A stretch of DNA of 64,000 nucleotides from positions 71,624,311 through 71,688,310 of the forward strand of contig NC_067482.1 of NCBI RefSeq assembly GCF_947179515.1, given 5' to 3'. How positions within the stretch are numbered: position 1 is the stretch's first letter; the number at the start of each line of letters is the position of its first letter. The position numbers were made by a program, and so were the translations under genes. Below, in pieces: positions 56,160 through 64,000 of this stretch. The notes beneath the pieces were generated by a model that worked only from the letters and a program-made list of their open reading frames with translations, was not told where the DNA came from and made no database searches. Source of the stretch: Apodemus sylvaticus (lineage: Eukaryota; Chordata; Mammalia; Rodentia; Muridae).

Positions 56160-56272
56160 TTAACAGTTCTTAGCTTGAGACAGGGTAGCCACATAGTCAT
56201 GAATACGTTCATGTTTGCATTTTCCCTGCCTTAGTTTCTCGAGTGCTGTGATCACCTTGCCTAGCAAAACCT
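56160..56272 (-). mobile_element. Old B1 fragment, minus strand
   Basis: TTGAGACAGGGTAGCCACAT, CCTGCCTTAGTTTCTCGAGT, then GCTGTGATCACCTTGCCTAG. B1 order with an internal deletion. Confidence 0.55.
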
Positions 56273-56679
56273 TCTTAATTATAGCTAGGGAATTTCTAGA
56301 GGCAGCACATAAACGAGCTTAAGAGACAAAATGTTCATTGGTGGCAAAGGTTTAGAAGAGTACTGTGCTTTTCTGGATCTTATACGGTGAACCCTTATCA
56401 TGATTTTAGTGTTATCATTAGTGAAACATTCTCTTACGCTTGTGATAAGGAAAGAGACACCCACAATTCTAGTCTCTTTTCACTTCCTCCTTCATCTATA
56501 TGGGTTTTGCTGGTAAGTAAGTTTGAAGGTCATAGCCCAGGAACATGGGCTCACAATGGCACTGACAGCTAATCTTATGCAGAATACTTCTTTTCCCACA
56601 CTTGATCATCACACACATAGTCCTCCTTTAATACTCACAGGTTAGAGCTGAAATGTATTTTAACTTGTATAACCTAACT

Positions 56680-57060
56680 CTTCTAGTTTCCTCTCAATTG
56701 CTGTGATAAAACAGCCCAATTAAAAACAGTTTATAAGAGGAAAGGGCTTATTTCCTCTTCCTGGTCCCAGGCTGTCATTGAGAGAAGCCAGGACAGGAAC
56801 TCAACCAGCAATCTAAAGAAAAAGCGGTGAAGGGAAGCTGCTGAATCACTCACAGGCTCATAATTCCCTAGCTTTCTTATACAGCCCAGACCATCTGTGT
56901 AGGGACAGTCTACCTACTATGGACTCAATGCTCTTACATCATGCAATAGGCAAAATAATTGTTCACAGGCATACCAACAGAACAATCTGGTAGACAATTC
57001 CTGAGATTAATTTGTTGAGGTGTTCCTAGGCTTTGTCAAGTTGACAGTCAGTATGTTCTA
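56680..57060 (-). mobile_element. URR1-like rodent repeat
   Basis: TCAATTGCTGTGATAAAACAG, GAGAGAAGCCAGGACAGGAACTC, GCTTTCTTATACAGCCCAGACC and, at the far end, TTTGTCAAGTTGACAGTCAG, the terminal phrase of this family. Nearly full length, same orientation as 40685-40985. Confidence 0.65.
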
Positions 57061-57849
57061 AATTCAGTAGCCACATCTTTCCTTCTCCACTGCCTTAATG
57101 TTAGTTTATGGTATCATCTTTTACTTAGACTAATAAAAAATCATCTTAATAGGTCTCCTTTGTTCCCTACGACTCTAGTCTGTTCTCTATCATTTCTCCA
57201 TGGATCTAACCCATTGCTTGTAGCTCTCTTTTTGTCTGGTACAGACTACAATGGTACCAGTTTACCTTTGAGGAAGAGCACATATGATCATGATCAGAAC
57301 AACTTGGTGCAAATCTTGGTTCACCTGTTGTCAGAACCATTTTTGGTCCAGAGAACTCTGCCTCACTAGCACACTGAGAAGGTCTCCACTATCACAATGG
57401 GTTTAAATGTCTCAAATGATATCATTTGTGCTGATTCATTGGTTGCTTCTCCTATCCCAGAACTATTGCAGCTGTCAGACATTTAAAAAAAAGATTATTT
57501 AAGCCAATAAAACCATCTAAAATATGATGAGAAAATAGAGGGGATGAGCCTGTCACTCATAGAAACAGAAATGAGGAATAAAAAGCTACAAATTCAAGGC
57601 AGGAACAAGGCCTGAAACTAACGAGCAGAGTCACAGATTACAGCACAGCGTCTCCTACATCCCTCCATCCAATGTCCATGAGTCAAGGTCCTCTGAGAAG
57701 GTGTCTGATCCATACAGATAGGAAAAAGAGACTCCAGAAAAAGGTCACAATTATTACTATAGAAAACAAATGAAAAATGGGCTCTGTGTTAGTTCAGGGT
57801 CATATATTCCAGGATCAGATCCACTGGATCAGAATTTAAAACTGTGGAC

Positions 57850-58035
57850 AAGAACAAAATATTTAGACTCTTTGAGCTTTTGTCTTTCATGACTAAAATG
57901 CAGCAAAAGGGATGGTAGCAGGCATGTCAAATTATTTTGGGAGTCAAATGAAGTTCCAGATGTTAGTGTTGAGCATATTTCTTAGCCTGGGTTGAAGGCT
58001 CAGTAAATCCTAATTATCATCATTAGAGATAGGAA
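57850..58035 (+). mobile_element. MIR fragment
   Basis: TTGAGCTTTTGTCTTTCATGACTAAAATG, then GAGCATATTTCTTAGCCTGG, GCTCAGTAAATCCTAATTATCATCATT, in the MIR 3' order. Confidence 0.6.
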
Positions 58036-58639
58036 TCATTGTAAACCACTGACTGACTGGGCTGATTAGAGGCCATGTAGGCCAAGCTGTTGAAATGCCA
58101 CACAGTTCTCCTGGCACTAGCTTTGATTAAGCAGTAGCTTTTTATTACAAGTACCCTGGGCTTCCATTCATACAAATGAGATAGTGCTCAGCTTACACAG
58201 GGAGGGTAGAGATGCCAGGGAGTCCCTCTTTCTGGTAGGAGTGGTCTGCCAATGACTAGAGGGAGTTTCTAGCCAAGTTTTCTAGCTGGCTTGCCTTTCA
58301 ATCAGGCATCCCTGAGGAATGCTCTCTTGCTGCTCCTAGAAGGTTCTTTGCATTATCTAGTTCGGCTGACCAATGGTCAGTCCCTTCCTATCATCATCTC
58401 ATTTTCTTCTGTGCTTCCTGTTCCCCTCCCACTTCATCTAGTTAAACTCAAGACTCTGTCCCAGGTTACACTTATGAAGTAATACCGCAGAAATATGAAA
58501 ATTGCTTAATAGTAAGACTTTCAAAAATACTATGAAATGTATTACAGTTGGGATAGGAGAAAGTCGGAGATGCAGAGATACAACAGGTGAATGTAGATAA
58601 CAACATATTTGTAAGATATTAATAAGTGTATTCTTCAAT

Positions 58640-59340
58640 CCCAACTAATAGCTAGTGCATTAGTTTGTTTCAACTGCTATTTTAGAATCCTATAAACTAG
58701 AGTCTTACCAATAGTTCAGATTTCTTTCTTTCAATTCTAGAAGCATAGGCCCAAATCCTGATGCTAGCAGAGCTGGTGTGTGGTACCAATCTGTTCCCAT
58801 GTGTCAGGGCCACTTCACAAATGCTGTGACCTCACTTTGGGAAAAAATGAGGAAACTCTCTAGGATCTCTCTTACAAGTCTTATATGGAAGAGTGCACAT
58901 GTGTACATGTGTTTGGGTGCACATATGCAGGTAATTATTAGAGGATAGTGTCAGGAATCTTTCTCAGACACTTATGACCTATTGTTTGAGAAAGGGCCTT
59001 CCACTGGACTGAAAGCTCACTAAATTTAGTAGGACAATTATACAGCAAGCCCCCAAGGACTTGTCTCTCTTAGCTGCCCATCACTATAACTATTCGACCT
59101 ACCTTTTTATATTGGGCCTACAATTGAATCTACACACATTTTTATATGTACAAGGCAAAACCTTTACCCAGTGAGCCATCTCCCCAGTCCTAAAATCTCT
59201 TTTGGCATGCCACAAATGCCATCATGAGGACTTTGCTCTGAAATCTAATCACTCACAAAGGCCCCACCTCCAAATACTACTAGGATTTAAACATATTAAT
59301 TTGGGAGGTGAAACTTCAGAAGTGAATGCGAGAGAAAACA
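58640..59340 (-). mobile_element. MLT1-like MaLR LTR, interrupted
   Basis: CATTAGTTTGTTTCAACTGC, TTCAATTCTAGAAGCATAGGCC, TCACAAAGGCCCCACCTCC and GGATTTAAACATATTAATTTGG form the minus-strand pattern of an old mammalian MLT1 LTR. A B4-type SINE splits it at 58890-59190. Confidence 0.55.
58890..59190 (-). mobile_element. B4/RSINE-type SINE, minus strand, inside an MLT1-like LTR
   Basis: Ends with ACCCAGTGAGCCATCTCCCCAG, the reverse complement of a tRNA-derived SINE head. TGGACTGAAAGCTCACTAAATTTAG and CTTGTCTCTCTTAGCTGCCC in the middle fit the B4 body. It splits the MLT1-like element at 58640-59340. Confidence 0.65.
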
Positions 59341-59539
59341 GTGGATTATGGATTTAATGTCTGGCTTGCCTCTTAGTTCATGTTAATACCTTACCCCAAA
59401 AAACTACATTTGCAAGTAAGCCTCTGTAAGGGAACAAATAAATAAAACAAATTAGAGACTTTATAGGAAGAAACACCATAGAATTGATCCTTCTCAGAGC
59501 ACAGACTGTAAAAGAAGACCATATGGGGACTGAAAACTG

Positions 59540-59690
59540 TGGTGGTCATCTGTGATTCACAAACCTCACTGGACACAGAATTGGCCAGAACTTTGATCCT
59601 GGACTTCTACCCTCCAGAACTGTGAGAAAATAAATTTCTACTGTTTAAGCCCCACAGTCTATGGTATTTGTTATGACATTTTGAAGAGAA
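59540..59690 (+). mobile_element. MLT1-like LTR 3' end
   Basis: CTTGGATTTCT-type text followed by CCTCCAGAACTGTGAGAAAATAAATTTCTACTGTTTAAGCC (59612-59652) and CAGTCTATGGTATTTGTTATG, the characteristic end of MLT1 LTRs with its polyadenylation region. Confidence 0.6.
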
Positions 59691-61119
59691 TCATAGAGGA
59701 TATGTGGCAACACATCTGCAGATGTTATCATAAGCCACCTCACTGTGATGCTTGTTTTTCCAAAGAGCTTCATGAGTTCTTCAGGGGAAAACCAGAGGCA
59801 AAGAGAGTACAGGGGAAGATACTAATTTGCTGTTCTTTGGGACTGAGAAGACAGCAGAGTAAGCAGCTCTCAGCATGGGAGATCTCAGCCTTGAAACTTC
59901 TATCCCTTAACCTGTGGTGAGAGCTTAAGACAGAAGTGAACATAAGGACACTGGAAAAGACACCCAAGACCCAATGAGAACCCTCATTCCCCACTGGGCC
60001 AAGTGCACAATGGCTTTATTCCCTTTAAGGATAATGTATGGTGGGGCCAAAAGACTTAGCGACATCCATAATTGAAGTCCCAATCTCTATTTACAAGCAA
60101 AAAGTGTGTCCTCCAGAAGATTTTGAAGTCTTCAGAGGAGCCCAACTATTAAAAGATTAAACTCTTCTATAAGTTTGTAAATAGAGGCATATGTGTCAGC
60201 CATAGCATAATTTAATGGAAAATAAATAAATATGATACCATTTGAGACTGTGGTTGTTAAATACACTGTATTTGGCATTGAATCATTATTGCTTAGAATT
60301 TTCTAGAAGCAAGTACATCAAAAGGGGACAATGAACAAAAAAGAATTATTGTTTCAATTATAACACTGTTTTGTCATGGACTATTCTTGACATTTCAGCA
60401 GCTGTGGGGAGATGTTCCATCCTCAGGCCCATTTCATAGTCTTGGCTGTGTCTCTTTACCTCTCAGCCAAAATCTGGATTTAATGTATAATGATCACTCT
60501 AATATAGAGAGGAGGTGGATGATGTCATCTTTAAACTAGATGAGACACCTACATGAAAAACATCTTTTCCATATGACCAAGGCCCTCCTAAAGGTACACA
60601 CGGGCGCTACTACTTGATAGAGGGCAAAAGTGAATTCCTAGAGGTAGACTAGGGTAAGAAGACCCAAGTACAACCCAAGCTTACTGAATGATTGGCCAGC
60701 AGGATTTGTCTCTGATAATTAGCAGTCAAGCTGGAAATATGGGATAGGCTAAGCTGCTCAGAATACTGAGCTGTCTATTTTTGACTGAACTTCACAATTT
60801 TCATGTCCAGGATGTGTTATAGTGATAAGATCCTGAGATAGTATGGCCATTGAGCAACAGTATCAACGACAGACATGATTAGAAGGAGAAAACACTGAAA
60901 ATCTAGAGGTATTCCTTAAGTCAAATACATGTCTTAGAGATATCAAATAGTTAAGATGACGGCTTAGATTGTAAAGATTTTTTTCAAAAAATGAGTAAAT
61001 TTGGTAGATAAGAGCCATTCACCTGTGGTTAAGAATGGATACTGAATGGTAGTGTAAGAAATGTTGATGACAATAATATAGCTCTTTCAGAATAAATAAA
61101 ACAATAGAAAATATTCAAG
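59691..61119. other. Unassigned non-coding sequence
   Basis: No gene. 60040-60140 may be a further faint MLT1-like piece (ATTGAAGTCCCAATCTC), too weak to list separately. Confidence 0.45.
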
Positions 61120-61765
61120 CCACTATAGTTAGTTTATTGTTAAATAACAAGCTCGCTGGGCAGTGGTGGTGCATGCCTTTAATCCCAGCACTTGGGAGGC
61201 AGAGGCAGGCAGATTTCTGAGATTGAGGCCAACCTGGTCTACAGAGTGAGTTCCAGGTCAGCCAGGGATACACAGAGAAACCCTGCCTTGGAAAAGAAAA
61301 AGAAAAAAAGAAAGAAAGAAAAAGAAAAAGAAAAAGAAAGAAAAGGAAAAAGAAAAAGAAAAAGAAAAAGAAAAAAATAGCAAGCTAGTGTCATCTAGGA
61401 AGAGGGAACCTAAATTGAGAAACTGCCTACATCAGGTTGGCCTTTAGGAAGTCTATAGTGCATTTTCTTGATTAAAGATTGATGTGGAAGGATTTGGCCC
61501 ACTGTAGGTGGTGCCACTCCTAGGAAGACAGACCTGGGTGGTATATGAAAGGAGGCTGAGCACATCATTGGAAGAAAGTCAGCATGCAGCATTCTTTTGA
61601 GGTCTCTGCTTCAGTTTCTGCTCCAAGTTCCTGCCATCAAGCTCTAGTTCTGACTTCCCTTGATGATGGACTATAAGCTCTAAGAGGAATTGAACTCTTT
61701 CTTCTTTGAGTTGCTCTTGGTCATGATGTTTATCTAATCACTAGAAAACAAACTAGGATATATAC
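61120..61765 (+). mobile_element. URR1-like repeat split by a B1
   Basis: The main part, 61381-61765, reads GTCATCTAGGAAGAGGGAACC, TAGGTGGTGCCACTCCTAGG, GGAGGCTGAGCA and TGCTCTTGGTCATGATGTTT, the reverse of the copies at 40685 and 56680. TAGTTAGTTTATTGTTAAAT at 61126 is its likely left end, so the B1 at 61153-61377 lies inside it. Confidence 0.55.
61153..61377 (+). mobile_element. B1 SINE with (AAAAG)n tail
   Basis: GCTGGGCAGTGGTGGTGCAT, CTTTAATCCCAGCACTTGGG, GGCAGATTTCTGAG, CCAACCTGGTCTACAGAGTG and CACAGAGAAACCCTG: a fairly young B1. The tail (61291-61377) has degenerated into AAAG/AAAAG repeats. AACAAGCTCG before and AGCAAGCTAG after suggest a target-site duplication inside the surrounding URR1-like element. 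Confidence 0.92.
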
Positions 61766-61819
61766 TATGGTAACTATTGACAGAAATATATCCTAAAATC
61801 TCCAAAATTCAATCCTTCA

Positions 61820-61985
61820 AATGCCCAGGAGAACCCTATATAATGGGTACTCTCTTAGTCTCACTTTACCAAACTGAAGCATACACACTTAAGTGACTTG
61901 TCCGGTTATATTTTGTCAGTGACAGAGCAAGTGTTTATATTTGGCTCCTGTCTCTAGGATTCTCTATTCTATGGTTGAGTTGTCT
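61820..61985 (-). mobile_element. MIR fragment, minus strand
   Basis: ATAATGGGTACTCTCTTAGTCTCACTTTACCAAACTGAAGC, AAGTGACTTGTCCGGTTAT and GTGACAGAGCAAGTG follow the reverse-complement MIR core. Confidence 0.65.
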
Positions 61986-62441
61986 CGTTTTCCAATTGCC
62001 TCACATAGCCATTTTTCTCCCTCCAACTCTTGATCCTTGGAGATGCATTTTGTTTGTTGACCCAGTCAAATTCTCAGGAATCACTGGTGACAAATCTCAC
62101 AGGAGTGTAACACATATCTGGAATCAGAATGCTACTGTAGAGATAATGAAAGGAATGTGTCTTCTAAACCCTCATGGGTATGACAGGATCTGAGTAAATA
62201 TTTCTTCTGTGTATGAGGTTCAATTTATAAATCAACCTCAGGGGGTCATCTGTACCAACAGTTGGCCAAACATTACTTCTTTCATTTATGTTATGGTGTT
62301 CCTAGATGAAACTTACATTAAAATCACTAGGTACGCACTGAAGATTGTCCAGCACAATATGGTGGGTCTCATCCAATCAGGTAAGGCCTAGCTGCAACAA
62401 ACTACTGGCTCAGAATGAATGTTGAACTATAACTAATTCTT

Positions 62442-62590
62442 AGCCAAGCATGGTGATGCTGCTCTGAAAAATAAGTATTTGTGAGGGTAATACATGAGGA
62501 CAAAGTGTCCAATGTCACCCTTAGATTCATAGGGACTTAGAACCCATCTTGGGTCACATAAGACCCCATCTGAAGAAAACAAAACAAAGT
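62442..62590 (+). mobile_element. Old B1-like SINE
   Basis: AGCCAAGCATGGTGATGC, then GGGTCACATAAGACCCCATCTG and an A-rich tail AAAACAAAACAAAG. B1 head and end are recognisable, the centre is scrambled. Confidence 0.45.
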
Positions 62591-64000
62591 GAAAAACAGG
62601 GATGATTTTATCCTTCTATCCACATAATACGTGGGCCTTAAATAATGTATCTTTCTGAAGTGCTAACATGTTTATTGGCCTTACCAATCTTACACTTACA
62701 AATATCCCATAATTATATTGCCTATTATTTAAACTCCCCTCCTCTCACCTCTCTTTTTCAGTATAACTCTGAACTGCATAGCCTTTTCCTACAGAAAACA
62801 GAATGGGCAAAGATAAGAGATTTGTAGACTGTGGTACTCTCTCATGTGAACTTGAATCTCAAGCACAACTCCAAATTCTGGATGCTAATTAAAAGGCTCC
62901 CTTACCTGCTGGTTCATTGCAGAAAATGGTAAGAAAATGAAGGCGATTGTGGGATGAAGACATTTGATTCAGAGGTGATGCCAGAATTCTTTAACAACTT
63001 GATTATTGGCGTTGATAAAGGCAATATCCATTCCTCTTTTTCAAAGATGTTTAGTAGCTGAGAGCTCTGCCTGCTACTCTACTCCATGTGTACTTCAGGT
63101 TCCATTCCCTGAGACCATGTGAGAGGCCCCTGAAGGCCAGAAATTGAAAACTGTCAATCAGATCATTTCGATTGATGCTTCTGAAATTTTTCTCATCCTG
63201 AAATTCACCCCTGACCCAGTCAAGAATGATGGAGAGATTGGAAAAACAAACAAGGAAATGAGTTGCTATGAAAACAAGTCCCCAAACAGCATTAAGAATG
63301 GAATTGAGACAATAAACACTTGTCATCTGTGACAGAACATAGAAAAACTTCCCTAGAATTTTTTAGTAGGTGCCTGACCTTAAATAAAGAGGAACCAGTG
63401 TCTCCAAGGTTGGAAAGACCTTGATTTCAGGAGGTTGATAAAATAACACTGGGAAGGGAAGTTTGAAATAAAGCAACAGAGCAGGATATGTGAAAGTAGA
63501 GATTCATCTTCGCACCAAGAGAAGGAGGACCCAAGGAACATTATTCTCTCTCCCTCATACCCGTAGTTTTTGATTCTTGGAGAGGTACCTTGAACACACT
63601 TCCATTGCAATATGAGATATTAAAGAACACAGTAGTTGACAGAATAGTGTCTTCAAGAGGTTCAGAGAAGGTGGCATCGAAGCAGAACTAGACCAAGTGT
63701 TTCCTGAAGCTCTCTGCTGCTCACAGGCTGCCATGCCTGCTACATCCTCCTATCAGTCAGATATCAAATGTTAGAGAAGGAGCACAAGAGGCTGTATTCA
63801 ACAGTGCTGATGCTTCACCCAGATCCTCTCAAATTCTTTCTATATTTACTTGGTCTTTGTTTATTAATGTGTGTGTTTCCTTAGCAACTCTCAACATGCT
63901 CCAAGTCATCTTGACTCACAGCATAGATACACAAGACTTTTCTTGGGAAGGCTGTGCTCAATCTCTGTGATGGCATAGGCTACGGGAAAAACCTAGGAAT
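62591..64000. other. Unassigned non-coding sequence
   Basis: No gene, RNA gene or named repeat recognised to the end of the window. Confidence 0.5.

Overview
The window is nuclear DNA of a murine rodent. The evidence is the repeat content: B1, B3 and B4/RSINE-type SINEs, an old ID-like SINE, many rodent LINE-1 (L1) 3' ends, and two L1s with about 200-bp tandem promoter monomers of the mouse F type. The younger B1 copy and the monomers fit the Mus/Apodemus side better than rat, but the species cannot be fixed from the sequence alone. There is no operon structure, no rRNA or tRNA gene, and no host protein-coding exon that I can support with confidence. The window reads as intergenic or deep-intronic DNA.

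The dominant feature is a full-length LINE-1 on the + strand at 44573-51191, bounded by a perfect 15-bp target-site duplication. It has a CpG-rich 5' UTR that starts in a (GGC)n run and contains diverged tandem monomers with YY1-like sites. An uninterrupted 423-codon ORF1 and a 1274-codon ORF2 follow, separated by 59 bp, then a G-rich 3' UTR and a short poly(A). All the ORF2 catalytic residues I checked are present. The two proteins would act together: ORF1p coats the RNA as a trimer, and ORF2p nicks target DNA and reverse-transcribes the RNA there. This copy looks recent and possibly competent. It landed inside a much older, decayed L1 (about 43800-51510).

Layout: 1-22160 is mostly unremarkable sequence with old SINEs (MIR, B1, B4), L1 3' fragments at 3190-3630, 5750-6165, 9415-10390 and 20590-21015, several microsatellites, and a worn 19-bp tandem repeat at 19582-19815. 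A 635-bp pure pyrimidine tract lies at 22163-22797. A twin-primed (5'-inverted) L1 follows at 22860-24837. A stretch at 25415-25780 looks like a conserved non-coding element. A further L1 3' UTR lies at 26855-27885 (minus strand). From 28000 to 34060 there are old MIR, L2, B3 and MLT1-like remnants. A 2.4-kb L1 on the minus strand at 34074-36475 keeps its promoter monomers and a broken ORF1 but has lost almost all of ORF2. From 36487 to 43700 the DNA is AT-rich and mostly unassigned. After the intact L1, 51510-64000 holds B3, B4, B1, MIR, MLT1-like and URR1-like remnants, including two nested insertions.

The points most worth a second look are the intact L1 with its monomers and expanded ORF1 coiled coil, the clean twin-priming junction, the internally deleted monomer-bearing L1, the decayed 19-bp repeat, and the candidate conserved element near 25.5 kb.
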